From: Desulfoluna limicola
GTDB taxonomy: Bacteria > Desulfobacterota > Desulfobacteria > Desulfobacterales > Desulfolunaceae
DNA: 64,000 nt
Direction of reading: 5' to 3'
Assembly: GCF_021654575.1 (NCBI RefSeq)
Contig: NZ_AP024488.1
Location: forward strand, 5,359,501-5,423,500
Both the position numbers and the translations under genes were made by a program. How positions within the stretch are numbered: position 1 is the first letter of the stretch; every line of letters begins with the position of its first letter. Below the pieces are notes generated by a model. That model was not told where the DNA came from. It was given only the letters and a program-made list of their open reading frames with translations, and ran no database searches. Positions 35,766 through 44,969 of this stretch are shown here, piece after piece.

Positions 35766-37703
35766 ATGTTCGGATGGTGTGGAACCGTTCTTCGTGTGGA
35801 CCTGACCCGTGGAACCTTGGAAAAAAAGGCACTGGATACCGATGTGGCCAAAGATTTTCTGGGTGGACGCGGACTCAACGCGAAAACTCTTTTTGATGAA
35901 GTTGGGCCTGGGGTCGACCCCCTGGGACCGGAAAACCTTCTCTGCTTTGCCACGGGAACCCTGACGGCAACCACCATGGGACTCTCCAGTCGTCTCCATG
36001 TGAGCACCCTCTCTCCCTACAGCGGCATCATGGGCGACGGCAACGTGGGCGGCACCATGGCCAACGTCATGAAGCGTGCCGGGTACGATCAGATTGTGGT
36101 GAAGGGCGCAGCCGAAAAACCCGTCTACATGCTGATTGATGATGACGAGGTCTCCATCCACGATGCCGGTGACCTCTGGGGTCTCGATACCTGGACCACC
36201 ACCGATATCCTGGTGGATCGCCACGGAAAAGGCGTCTGCGTGGCCTGTATCGGCCAGGCCGGTGAAAACCTGGTGCGCCTGGCCTCCACCATGGTGGACA
36301 AGTACGCGTCGGCCTCACGGGGCAGCGGGGCTGTCTGGGGTTCAAAAAATCTCAAGGCCATCGTTTTACGGGGCACGGGGCGACCCGAACTCTTCGATCG
36401 GGAAGGCTTTCTCGCCCTTTCTAAAGAGGACAAGCAGTTCATGGCCAAAGACCGGGTCCAGCAGGAAGTGGCCTCCGTCTACGGGTCCCATTATGGCATC
36501 ACCCACTGGTACCCCGGTTACCGCAACTTTGAAAAGGAACTTCCCCCCGAGGAGGTGCCCGAGCAGCTGCGCCACGACGCGTGGAAAGAGTATGAGATCG
36601 ATCGTGTGGGCTGCCAGAGCTGCCATATCAAATGCAAGAACCTTTACAAGATCCCCAAAGGGGACCGAAAAGGGGAGATCGGGGAAGGCCTGGAGTACGA
36701 AGCGGTCTACTGCCTCGGCACCAACTGCGGCGTGGAGGACCCCGTTGCCATCATGGAGATGGAGAACCTCTGTGACGCCTACGGCGTGGATGTCATCGCC
36801 ATCGGCAACACCATCGCCCTTGCCAAAGACCTCTACAACCGCGGCATCATCGACGACAGCGTCACCGGTGGCCTGGATCTCTCCTGGGAGAACGCCAAAG
36901 ATCAGGTGGAGCTGGTTCACAAAACCGTCATGCGGGAAGGCTTCGGCAACCTCATCGCCGAAGGGATGTACTCCCTGGCCAAGATCATCGGGGGGGATGC
37001 CATGGAGTACTGCTACCATGTGAAAGGCCTGGGACGCGGTGTTTACCCCGCCGGCCTCTTTACCCTGGCCCACGCCATCGCCACCCGCGGCGCCGACCAC
37101 CTGCGCGGCCGCAGCTGGTCCTGTGGGGACAACTCCGACGAAGACGTGCTCAAGGACCTGACGGCCAAAGGGATCATCACCGACGACCCCGTCCACTCCA
37201 TGATCCACGGCGAGCGGGTGACCACCCTTGCCGATACCATCGGCCGCTGCAAAGGGGCGGTGAATACCTGGACCTGCGCCCTGCCCCTGATCTGGAAGGG
37301 ATCTCTCTTCGACGGCCTGGCCGAGATGCTCACCAAAGCCACCGGCATTTCCTACACCGGAACGATGGTGGAGGAGGTCTCCGACCGCATCGGCGCCGTG
37401 GAACGAGCCTTCAACGCCCGGCAGGGCATCACCATTGTTGATGACATGCTGCCCCAGCGTCCCGACTTCAAGCACACCCCCGAAGGGGAAAAAGAGCGGG
37501 AAGCCCACATGGCCCTGGTCAAAGCCTGGTACAAAGAGAACGGCTACGACCCGGAAACCGGCCTGCCCACAACAGAGACCTGTGCGCACCTGAATATCAC
37601 CGATGTGGCGGACACCCTTGCCGAAGACGGTCCCTTGAAAAAATGGGACGGCCCTTTGCTCATGGATCTGGACGCCTACCCCAAGGGTGGCAAGCGGTTC
37701 TAA
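35766..37703 (+). CDS. Aldehyde:ferredoxin oxidoreductase (tungsten type)
   Basis: The 645-residue protein is a full-length AOR-family enzyme, which oxidises aldehydes to acids (or runs in reverse) with ferredoxin, using a tungsten bis-pyranopterin cofactor. It starts MFGWCGTVLRVDLTRGTLEK (AGGAGA upstream). GGRGLNAKTLFDEVGPGVDPLGPEN is the family N-terminal block; GCQSCHIKCKN at about 282-292 gives three of the four [4Fe-4S] cysteines, and SASRGSGAVWGSKNLKAIV is the pterin-binding region. No ferredoxin gene is adjacent. The longer open frame to 35655 is not used. A terminator lies at 37871. Confidence 0.95.
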   Translation: MFGWCGTVLRVDLTRGTLEKKALDTDVAKDFLGGRGLNAKTLFDEVGPGVDPLGPENLLCFATGTLTATTMGLSSRLHVSTLSPYSGIMGDGNVGGTMANVMKRAGYDQIVVKGAAEKPVYMLIDDDEVSIHDAGDLWGLDTWTTTDILVDRHGKGVCVACIGQAGENLVRLASTMVDKYASASRGSGAVWGSKNLKAIVLRGTGRPELFDREGFLALSKEDKQFMAKDRVQQEVASVYGSHYGITHWYPGYRNFEKELPPEEVPEQLRHDAWKEYEIDRVGCQSCHIKCKNLYKIPKGDRKGEIGEGLEYEAVYCLGTNCGVEDPVAIMEMENLCDAYGVDVIAIGNTIALAKDLYNRGIIDDSVTGGLDLSWENAKDQVELVHKTVMREGFGNLIAEGMYSLAKIIGGDAMEYCYHVKGLGRGVYPAGLFTLAHAIATRGADHLRGRSWSCGDNSDEDVLKDLTAKGIITDDPVHSMIHGERVTTLADTIGRCKGAVNTWTCALPLIWKGSLFDGLAEMLTKATGISYTGTMVEEVSDRIGAVERAFNARQGITIVDDMLPQRPDFKHTPEGEKEREAHMALVKAWYKENGYDPETGLPTTETCAHLNITDVADTLAEDGPLKKWDGPLLMDLDAYPKGGKRF

Positions 37704-37713
37704 TAAGGGAGAT

Positions 37714-37821
37714 GCCTCCGGCGGCCAGGGGATGATCCCCTGGACCCCAGGTTCGCGAATGCTCTGACCTTTCGTTCCTTGAGGTGTTCGCGTTCGCTGA
37801 CGGGCTACGCCCGCGAATCAT
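37714..37821 (-). repeat. Interspersed repeat, type B (reverse)
   Basis: GCCTCCGGCGG, CCAGGGGATGATCCCCTGG, GTTCGCGAATGC, then CGTTCGCTGACGGGCTACGCCCG. It starts 10 bp after the AOR stop codon. Confidence 0.85.
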
Positions 37822-37870
37822 GGTGCCGGATCCCTATTTTTAGAGCTGAATAGTTACTACGTTTAAACAG

Positions 37871-37915
37871 AACGGGCCGTGCGCGCTCCTCTTTGGATTG
37901 CACACGGCCCGTTTT
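37871..37915 (+). terminator. Rho-independent terminator after the AOR gene
   Basis: AACGGGCCGTG pairs with CACGGCCCGTT, followed by TTG and T-rich sequence. Confidence 0.88.
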
Positions 37916-38116
37916 GTTTGTGATTCTTTTTTTTGGGGAAGTGCTGTCGGGGGTATTCCGGTCACAGACAACCTCAAATGGTGAAGGTGGGCGTAGATGG
38001 TTCCCGATTATTCGACCCTTGAAAAACGTCGTGTGATCTTAAACCCAGGGCCTTTATATGGACTCGGATGAGTGACAGCCGGGGAAGACGTCCTGAAAAC
38101 CACCTTTGGAAATTTT

Positions 38117-38196
38117 ACGGGCGAAGCCCGTCAGCGAATGTGACAACCCGAGGAACGAGGGTTGGAGCATTCGCGAACCTGGGGATTCTCCCCTGG
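38117..38196 (+). repeat. Interspersed repeat, type B (forward, partial)
   Basis: ACGGGCGAAGCCCGT, GCGAATGTGACAACCCGAGG, AACGAGGGTTGGAGCATTCGC, then CCTGGGG and a shortened CCCCTGG. It stops at the stop codon of the small Cys-rich gene on the opposite strand. Confidence 0.8.
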
Positions 38197-38367
38197 CTAT
38201 AGCAACCGTTTGTCATCGGGGATGCTGTCGCAGGTGGAGGCAGAGCTGCACCCGCAGCACCCGCTGTCGCATCCGGTCTTTTTACCGGTGGCGGTTCGGT
38301 AAAGGGACCGGGCGAAAAAGAAAAAGGCGACGGCAACGATGAGTATGACGATGATTTTATCCAGCAT
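38197..38367 (-). CDS. FeoB-associated Cys-rich membrane protein (56 aa)
   Basis: This gene is short and easily missed. The product begins MLDKIIVILIVAVAFFFFARSLY, a single membrane helix, and ends with a cysteine cluster CDSGCCGCSSASTC before a short charged tail. This is the pattern of the small Cys-rich proteins found beside feoAB in Desulfobacterota, Firmicutes and others; the cysteines may take Fe(II) as FeoB moves it. ATG at 38367. It lies on the strand opposite feoAB and about 800 bp upstream, instead of the usual position after feoB. Confidence 0.8.
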   Translation of the reverse strand: MLDKIIVILIVAVAFFFFARSLYRTATGKKTGCDSGCCGCSSASTCDSIPDDKRLL

Positions 38368-38433
38368 GGAACGATGGTCTCCGGTTCATGGTATTGGCTT
38401 GAAAAAAAGTAACCAATCAGCTCTTGAAAAGCA

Positions 38434-38593
38434 GCCTCCGGGGCAAGGTGTGCCACCTTGAAAGCAGGTTGCGGGTGCGCTTAGCCCCTCGTTTTTCGGG
38501 TCAAATCACATCCGCCTTTGGATCGAGAGTATTTATAAAGGCCTGTTTATCCAACCTTTCAAAAGTTGGTCCCCCGGCAGGGCCGCCGGAGGC
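38434..38593 (-). repeat. Composite C-A interspersed element (reverse)
   Basis: Reads GCCTCCGGGGCAAGGTGTGCCACCTTG, then GGGTCAAATCACATCCGCC, then GGCCTGTTTATCC, CTTTCAAAAG, and CCCCCGGCAGGGCCGCCGGAGGC. It is a full reverse copy of the A-C element and lies in the 803-bp gap before feoA, where no gene was found. Confidence 0.86.
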
Positions 38594-39170
38594 GCCAGCT
38601 GAATAGTTACGAAAAAAAATAAATAGTGACGGGCATTGCCCGGTAACTACCCATATCGGGTGCATGGAAAAGATAGGGGTGGGTCGGTGCGTTGTCAACA
38701 ATAAAAGTTAGGGGCGACAAAAAGTATTTCGAGGGGTTAAAATGGCAACGAAGGGTAGTTTGGCGCTGGGTTTGCGCGCAATATTCTGAATGTATAGGGT
38801 TTTGTTCTTTTGGCGGCGTGGGGCGCTTCTTGAAGGAAGGCCTGGAATCGTTGAAAAAAGTGTTGCATGGGGTGAGGGGCTGTGCTATCAACCCATAAAA
38901 ACTTTGGCTTGCCAAAAACACGGCGGGCGCAGAGCCGGGGACCGCACCGGAGGGCAATCTGTATTTAAGGCATTTCCCTCTCCACCGGCCCCTGAAAAAT
39001 CATGAGGCCATCGTACCTTGGGACGCACCTCCCCGCTGATGAGAGCGGCAGGCAACGCAGGCCAGGGAGCGCGGCTTCCAGGCAGGAAGCGGCAGCGGTG
39101 GCGTGGGGTACGTTGAGACCCCGTTTTATCTTTCTTGAAGCAGTGTGACACTGGAATGAGTGAGGCAACA

Positions 39171-39413
39171 ATGGCTGAAATGATGAGTTTACGTAAGATG
39201 AAGGTGAACCAGAAGGGTGTTATCCGAATGGTGACCGGTGATGGTGAACTGGGCCGTCGGATTCGGGACATGGGGATTGTTCCCAACACCGAATTCATGG
39301 TGATCGGAAAGGCTCCTCTGAAGGATCCGGTGGCGCTTCGCCTCAGGGATTTTACCCTGACCTTGAGAAACAGCGAAGCAGACATTATTTTTGTGGAGCC
39401 CCTTGAAGACTAA
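39171..39413 (+). CDS. feoA: Ferrous iron transport protein A
   Basis: The 80-residue SH3-like protein has the FeoA pattern SLRKMKVNQKGVIRMVTGDGELGRRIRDMGIVPNTEFMVIGKAPLKDPVALRLRDFTLTLRNSEADIIFVEPLED. FeoA binds FeoB and helps Fe(II) uptake. I start at the ATG at 39171, with GAGG five to six bases upstream; the frame has an ATG at 39156 too. feoB begins 45 bp after the stop codon, so the two form an operon. Confidence 0.93.
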   Translation: MAEMMSLRKMKVNQKGVIRMVTGDGELGRRIRDMGIVPNTEFMVIGKAPLKDPVALRLRDFTLTLRNSEADIIFVEPLED

Positions 39414-39458
39414 CTCCGCTTTACGCATGGACATCTTACACAGGTAAACAGACTATAT

Positions 39459-41621
39459 ATGGAAAAGCACTTAACGCTGGCCCTGGCCGGCAACCCCAAC
39501 TGCGGGAAAACAACGATGTACAACGCCCTCACCGGGGCACGGCAGCGGGTGGGCAACTATCCCGGCGTCACCGTGGAACACCGGGAAGGCGATGCCCGTC
39601 ACAACGGGCACGATCTTACCATTGTGGACCTTCCCGGCACATACTCCCTGACCGCTTACACCCCAGAGGAGCTTGTGGCCCGAGACTATATTGTGGAGCG
39701 TCGCCCCCATGCGGTGGTGAACATCCTTGATGCCACCAGTCTGGAACGAAACCTCTACCTGAGCCTTCAGTTCATGGAACTCGGGGTTCCCCTGGTTCTG
39801 GCCCTCAACATGATGGATGCGGTCAGAAAGCAGGGCAAAGAGATCGACACGGCCCTTCTCGCCAAGCGCCTGGGGCTTCCCGTGGTGGAGACCGTGGCCC
39901 GTGTGGGTGGCGGCAAGCGTGAGCTTTTAGAGGCTGCCACGAGTTATGCGGCCGAAAAGACCGGCCCCTGGGAACCCCTGAAGATCTCCTACGGCCCGGA
40001 TCTCGACCCCGTCATCGATGAGATGGTGACGGTGATCGAAAAGAATGCGTTTCTTGCCGAGCGTGCTCCGGCACGCTGGGTGGCCATCAAATACCTGGAG
40101 AACGATGAGCAGGTGGTGAAGATGGGGGGGCGAAACGACGCAGAAACAGACGAGACCCTCAAAAAGATGGCCGAGGACGTGGCCCGTCATTGCCGCTCAA
40201 CCCTGAAGATCAGCCCTGAATCCCTGATCGCCGACTACCGTTACGGCTACATCGCCTCCCTGATGAAGGAAGGGGTGGTGCGGGCGGTTCGTCCCCAGGC
40301 ACGGCTTCAGTTTTCCGATCAGCTCGACAAGGTCCTCACCCAGCAGTTCATGGGGCCGGCCATCATGATCGGCATTCTCTACACCATTTTTTACACCACC
40401 TTTACCCTGGGTGAGATCCCCATGGGCTGGGTGGAGAGTTTCTTTGCCTGGTTCTCCGACATGGCCTCGGCCGTCCTGCCCGACGGCATGGTGAAGTCCC
40501 TGATTGTGGACGGGATCATCGGAGGTGTGGGGGGCGTGCTTGGATTCGTGCCCCTGATCATGGTGATGTTCATGATGATCGCCTTTCTGGAAGACTCCGG
40601 TTACATGGCCCGCATGGCTTATATGATGGACCGCGTGATGCGTGCCTTCGGCCTGCACGGCTCTTCGGTCATGCCCCTCATCGTCTCCGGCGGTATCGCC
40701 GGTGGCTGCGCGGTGCCGGGTGTCATGGCGACCCGAACCCTCAGGAGCCCCAAAGAGAAACTGGCCACGGTGCTTACCGCTCCCTTTATGAGCTGTGGCG
40801 CCAAGGTTCCCGTGATCATTCTTATCTCTGCCGCCTTTTTTGACAACTCCGCTTCCGTGATGTTCTGGACGGTTCTGGGCGGATGGGCCGCCGCCCTGGT
40901 GGTGGCCAAACTCCTTCGGTCCACCCTTATCAAAGGGGAGTCCACTCCCTTTGTCATGGAGCTGCCCCCGTACCGCATGCCTACCCTGAAGGGGCTCCTC
41001 ATTCACACCTGGGAGCGTGCCTGGTCTTACATCAAGAAGGCGGGAACGGTGATCCTCGGTATCTCCATTCTCATCTGGGCCATGATGACCTTTCCCGGTC
41101 TTCCGGACCATGAGGTGGCAAACTACGATGCCAAGCGAACCGCTGCGGAATCCACCCTGAGCGCCGAAGCCCTTGAAACTCGCCTTGCCGAGATTGACAA
41201 CATGGAGTCCCAGCATGCCTTGAAGAACTCAGTCGCCGGGAAGATCGGGTCCTCCATGGAGTCCGTCACCCAGCTTGCCGGGTTTGACTGGCGGACCAAC
41301 ATCGCCCTGATTGGCGGTTTTGCCGCCAAAGAGGTCATCGTCTCCACCCTGGGCACGGCTTACTCCCTGGGTGAGGTGGACGCTGAAGAGGCCGAGGGGC
41401 TCTCCACGCGCCTGGCCGCAGACCCCACGTGGAGCGTGGCCACCGCCGTCGCCCTCCTGGTCTTTGTGATGCTCTACGCCCCCTGTTTTGTCACGGTGGT
41501 GGTCATCGCCCGGGAGACCTCCTGGAAGTGGGCCACGTTCAGCGTGGTGTTCAACACCGGCTTTGCCTTTATCCTCTCCGTTCTTGCCTTCCAGGTTACA
41601 CGGGCTGTGATGGGCGGCTAG
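39459..41621 (+). CDS. feoB: Ferrous iron transporter FeoB
   Basis: The 720-residue protein is full-length FeoB, the main Fe(II) importer of anaerobes. The N-terminal GTPase has G1 GNPNCGKTTMYNAL, G3 DLPGTYSL and G4 NMMD; the G2 threonine is in YPGVTVEHREG. A cytoplasmic helical domain (about 190-270) joins to about eight membrane helices with the Gate motifs SGGIAGGCAVPGVMATRTL and APCFVTVVVIARETSWKWA. Transport is driven or gated by GTP. A strong terminator follows at 41708. Confidence 0.97.
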   Translation: MEKHLTLALAGNPNCGKTTMYNALTGARQRVGNYPGVTVEHREGDARHNGHDLTIVDLPGTYSLTAYTPEELVARDYIVERRPHAVVNILDATSLERNLYLSLQFMELGVPLVLALNMMDAVRKQGKEIDTALLAKRLGLPVVETVARVGGGKRELLEAATSYAAEKTGPWEPLKISYGPDLDPVIDEMVTVIEKNAFLAERAPARWVAIKYLENDEQVVKMGGRNDAETDETLKKMAEDVARHCRSTLKISPESLIADYRYGYIASLMKEGVVRAVRPQARLQFSDQLDKVLTQQFMGPAIMIGILYTIFYTTFTLGEIPMGWVESFFAWFSDMASAVLPDGMVKSLIVDGIIGGVGGVLGFVPLIMVMFMMIAFLEDSGYMARMAYMMDRVMRAFGLHGSSVMPLIVSGGIAGGCAVPGVMATRTLRSPKEKLATVLTAPFMSCGAKVPVIILISAAFFDNSASVMFWTVLGGWAAALVVAKLLRSTLIKGESTPFVMELPPYRMPTLKGLLIHTWERAWSYIKKAGTVILGISILIWAMMTFPGLPDHEVANYDAKRTAAESTLSAEALETRLAEIDNMESQHALKNSVAGKIGSSMESVTQLAGFDWRTNIALIGGFAAKEVIVSTLGTAYSLGEVDAEEAEGLSTRLAADPTWSVATAVALLVFVMLYAPCFVTVVVIARETSWKWATFSVVFNTGFAFILSVLAFQVTRAVMGG

Positions 41622-41645
41622 CCAGGGGGGCTGGACCCAGCTTGT

Positions 41646-41669
41646 GCCTCCGGCAGGGCTGCCAGAGGC
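41646..41669 (+). repeat. Short interspersed-repeat remnant
   Basis: GCCTCCGGCAGGGCTGCCAGAGGC: both ends of a type A element brought together, forming a hairpin. Confidence 0.6.
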
Positions 41670-41707
41670 AATATTGAGCTGATTGGTTCCCAAAAAATGT
41701 ACCCGAT

Positions 41708-41754
41708 GACATGGGGGATGGCCTGAAAAGGGCTTTCCCCCATGTCTGTTTTTT
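41708..41754 (+). terminator. Strong terminator after feoB
   Basis: GACATGGGGGA pairs perfectly with TCCCCCATGTC, followed by TGTTTTTT. Confidence 0.92.
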
Positions 41755-42030
41755 GGGGGGACGGCCACTGATTGAGGTCTGAAAACGTCGGCTGGCGGAG
41801 ACCGCAGGCAAGAAAGATCGAAGCCTCAGTGATGCTTTTTCTGGAGAAATATTCGGTGTTTCTCGCTTGTTGGTATTGAGACGTTGTGGTACTTTTAACG
41901 ACATATGCATTCTGACAGGATGCGATGCGTGACCCCGCGAGGGCCCTGCATCGTGTTACGCCCCCAACTTTATTTATGCAGAGTTTTTCTTCTCGCCCCT
42001 TCTCCCTGAAACCCGGATCAGGAACATCGT

Positions 42031-43422
42031 ATGAAGGGTATTCACATCCTTTTCTCCTCATTTTCCCATGGCCGATGGCTCTTGCTCAGGGCGGTTCGGG
42101 TGGGCTTCGCCTTGTGGTGCCTCACCTCCTGCGCCATGGCCGACGTCACTTCCCGGGATGGCCCCTTGACCCCCGTTGTTCTTCAGCTGAAGTGGAAACA
42201 CCAGTTTCAGTTTGCCGGGTACTACGCAGCCAAAGCCAAGGGGTATTACCGGGATGCCGGCCTTGAGGTCTCCTTTCAGGAATGGAAGGGGGGAAAAAGC
42301 GTCGTCTCAGAGGTGCTGGACGGCAGGGCTCAATACGGCATCTCCAATACCGAAGCCCTGTACCAGCGTCTCTATGGAGAGCCTGTTGTGGTGCTGGCGG
42401 CCATTTTCCAGCACTCCCCCCTTGTCCTCGTCACCCGGGCAGACAGCGGCATTTCACATCCCCAGGAGCTGAAGGGGAAGCGGGTGATTTTGACGCGCAA
42501 GAAACGGGATGTGGAACTCCATGCCATGTTGATCAACGAAGGCATCGGCCTTTCTGACCTGGTCATTGTTGATGAAAATTCGAGCAAAGAAGATTACTTC
42601 GACCCGACACTTGACGCCGTCAGTGCCTACCTGACCAATGAACCGTATTACCTGATCCAGGCAGGGAAGTCTTTTCGCGTCATCCGGCCCGTAAACTACG
42701 GCGTCGACTTTTACGGGGACTGCCTCATCACCTCTGAACACGAAATCAAAGAACACCCCCGACGCGTGGCGGCATTCAGAGACGCCTCCCTGAAGGGGTG
42801 GACCTATGCCATGGAGCACCCGGAAGAGATTGTGGACCTGATTATTTCTGACTATGGGTCCGGCAAAACTCGTGGGCACCTGTTGTACGAAGCCAAAGTA
42901 ACGAGGAATCTGATCCTTCCACACCTGGTGGAGATCGGTCTCATGAACCCGGGGCGCTGGGAGCGCATCGCCGAGGTATTCAAATCCCACGGCCTGGTCA
43001 AGGAGACCAAGGGCCTCAAGGGCTTTGTCTATGACCCCGACAAACCCTTCAACTACGGTTTTCTTATAAACAGCCTGAAGGCCCTGATCGTGACGGTTGT
43101 CCTCTTTGGGGTGGTCACCTTCACCCTGACGTTTTTTAACAGGCGCCTGAAGCGCGAGGTGAGGGTGCGCAAACAGGCCGAAGAGGAGAAGGCAGAACTT
43201 ATTGACGAGCTGCAAGGGGTGCTGAGTGAGATGAAACTCCTCTCCGGCATGCTGCCCATCTGCGCCTCCTGCAAGAAGATCCGGGATGACAAAGGGTATT
43301 GGAGTCAGCTTGAGACCTATATATCCGAACACTCCAGCGCCCGGTTCAGCCATGGGTTCTGCCCGGAATGCGAAGAGAAGGCCATGGAGCGACTTGACGA
43401 CGAAGGAAATGATGATCAGTAA
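42031..43422 (+). CDS. THI5/NMT1-type periplasmic sensor with membrane helix and cytoplasmic CxxC tail (paralogue)
   Basis: The 463-residue protein repeats the layout of the one at 21906: a signal/anchor helix (about 15-36), THI5/NMT1-like fold (VVLQLKWKHQFQFAGYYAAKAKGYYRDAGLEV, YGISNTEALYQRLYGEPVVVLAAIFQHSPL, AVSAYLTNEPYYLIQAGKSFRVIRPVNYGVDFYG), a second helix (about 348-370), a coiled coil, and LPICASCKKIRDDKGYWSQLETYISEHS with FSHGFCPECEEK. The paired CxxC motifs could hold zinc. The substrate-binding part differs enough to suggest another ligand. No ABC permease or ATPase is adjacent. The gene is followed by an interspersed element seven bases after its stop. Confidence 0.86.
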   Translation: MKGIHILFSSFSHGRWLLLRAVRVGFALWCLTSCAMADVTSRDGPLTPVVLQLKWKHQFQFAGYYAAKAKGYYRDAGLEVSFQEWKGGKSVVSEVLDGRAQYGISNTEALYQRLYGEPVVVLAAIFQHSPLVLVTRADSGISHPQELKGKRVILTRKKRDVELHAMLINEGIGLSDLVIVDENSSKEDYFDPTLDAVSAYLTNEPYYLIQAGKSFRVIRPVNYGVDFYGDCLITSEHEIKEHPRRVAAFRDASLKGWTYAMEHPEEIVDLIISDYGSGKTRGHLLYEAKVTRNLILPHLVEIGLMNPGRWERIAEVFKSHGLVKETKGLKGFVYDPDKPFNYGFLINSLKALIVTVVLFGVVTFTLTFFNRRLKREVRVRKQAEEEKAELIDELQGVLSEMKLLSGMLPICASCKKIRDDKGYWSQLETYISEHSSARFSHGFCPECEEKAMERLDDEGNDDQ

Positions 43423-43429
43423 GGGGGAT

Positions 43430-43781
43430 GCCTCCGGCGGCCCTGCCGGGGGCCAAACTTTTGAAAAGTTTGATAAACAGGTCTTGGCTGTTTGCTTGCG
43501 GTAGCCTTCGCGAATATTTTCGACCCGTTTTGACGGTGCTATGTCGAACCTTCGGAGTTATTCCGGGGAAAACCAATTTGAAATATGATAGCCTTCAGGT
43601 CCCAATTTTCGGGTTAAACCACGAAGTGCACGAAGCGCCCTTCGGGCTACACGAAGAAGGTGAAACAGCCGCAGCGGTTACTCACGGGCGCAGCCCGTCA
43701 GCAAATGTGACGTACCCGAGGAACGAGGGTACGGAGCATTTGCAACCCGCTTTCGAGGTGGCTCACCTCGCCGCCGGAGGC
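43430..43781. repeat. TIR-bounded intergenic element (352 bp)
   Basis: Starts GCCTCCGGCGGCCCTGCCGGG, with the hairpin AAACTTTTGAAAAGTTTGATAAACAGG; ends with ACGGGCGCAGCCCGT, CCCGAGGAACGAGGG, CGAGGTGGCTCACCTCG and CCGCCGGAGGC. It lies between the THI5-type gene and the TatD gene. Confidence 0.9.
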
Positions 43782-43845
43782 TTTTTTGTGATCTGATCAG
43801 CTACGATGATTGAAATGGGGGAATAGCCGCTGTAAACTATGCGTC

Positions 43846-44607
43846 ATGAAACTCTTTGATTCCCATACCCACCTTCAGGACGGTCGCGTGGCCGGAACCA
43901 TGGACGCCATGATGGATCGGGCACGCGATGTCGGCGTGTCCCGCATCCTCTCCTGCGGCACCCGCGAGGAGGACTGGAGCCCGCTTAAACGGTTGGCCCG
44001 GCACCACCCCGAAATCCTTCCCGCCTACGGCATTCATCCCTGGTTTATTGAAACCCTCTCCCCGGACTGGTTGAATATTTTGGGGGGCTTTTTAAGGGAA
44101 GGCAACGCCGCCATGGGAGAGATCGGCCTCGACTTTGCCGTGGAAGGCCTTCACCGGGGCAAGCAGGAAGCCGTCTTTCTGGCTCAGCTCAGGCTGGCAA
44201 AGGACCTTAAACGACCCGTCTCCATCCACTGCCGAAAAGCCTGGGGACGCATGGTGGAGCTCCTGAAACAGGAAGGGGGGCTCCCCCACGGCGGCGCCAT
44301 TCACTCCTTCTCCGGATCCGTGGAGATGGTTAACGAGTGCCAGCGTCTCGGCGCCTTTATCTCCTTTTCCGGCTCCATCACCCGCTCCAACAACCTCAAA
44401 GCGAAAAAAGCCGCAGCAGCAGTCTCTCTGGACCGTCTCCTCATCGAAACCGACAGCCCCGATATCCTTCCCGTCAATGTTCCCGGCCCCTTGAATGAAC
44501 CCGCCCATGTGATACACGTTGTAAAAATTTTGGCAGACCTGCGAAAGACGACCCCTGAAAACGTGGCTGAAACGACGTGGAACAACGCGGTAGGGTTGTT
44601 TGGGTAA
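43846..44607 (+). CDS. TatD-family DNase/hydrolase
   Basis: The 253-residue metal-dependent hydrolase shows the TatD signatures: DSHTHLQDG at the start, AYGIHPWFIETL, the catalytic glutamate in MGEIGLDF, SIHCRKAWGRM, GAIHSFSGSVEM and the final LIETDSPDILP. Family members are 3'-5' exonucleases or phosphoesterases acting in DNA repair or RNA quality control. I start at the ATG at 43846 (MKLFDSHTH); the open frame upstream lacks similarity. The gene stands alone between two repeat elements. Confidence 0.93.
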   Translation: MKLFDSHTHLQDGRVAGTMDAMMDRARDVGVSRILSCGTREEDWSPLKRLARHHPEILPAYGIHPWFIETLSPDWLNILGGFLREGNAAMGEIGLDFAVEGLHRGKQEAVFLAQLRLAKDLKRPVSIHCRKAWGRMVELLKQEGGLPHGGAIHSFSGSVEMVNECQRLGAFISFSGSITRSNNLKAKKAAAAVSLDRLLIETDSPDILPVNVPGPLNEPAHVIHVVKILADLRKTTPENVAETTWNNAVGLFG

Positions 44608-44710
44608 AGGCGTTTTTTCTTCATCTGTGGTGCTTGGTTGAAGGGGCGCCCCACTCCGCAGATGAAGACGAATCCATCGGGAACGGGTGAGAACCCGTGA
44701 ATTTAAAAGA

Positions 44711-44942
44711 GCCTCCGGTGACCCTACGAGAGGCAAGCTTTTGAAACATTTGACAAACAGGTCTGGGTCGTTTATTCAGTCTGCTCGTCGGCTTAATCCA
44801 CTGAAGATCAACTTCAGAACTGGGCCGTAGCACCCACAGCTTTGAGGCGCTTGTAGTACAACTCGGAACATCCCCAGCTTTGGGGGCGGGCGTAGCGCGA
44901 TGGCAACCAGCTTTCAAGATGGCTCACCTTGCCGCCGGAGGC
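44711..44942. repeat. TIR-bounded intergenic element (A-C type, 232 bp)
   Basis: GCCTCCGGTGACCCTACGAGAGG, GAAACATTTGACAAACAGG, then AACCAGCTTTCAAGATGGCTCACCTTGCCGCCGGAGGC. The left end differs by a few bases from consensus. It separates the tatD and tcdA genes. Confidence 0.85.
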
Positions 44943-44969
44943 TGTTTTTTACCATAGAAGGCGATACAT

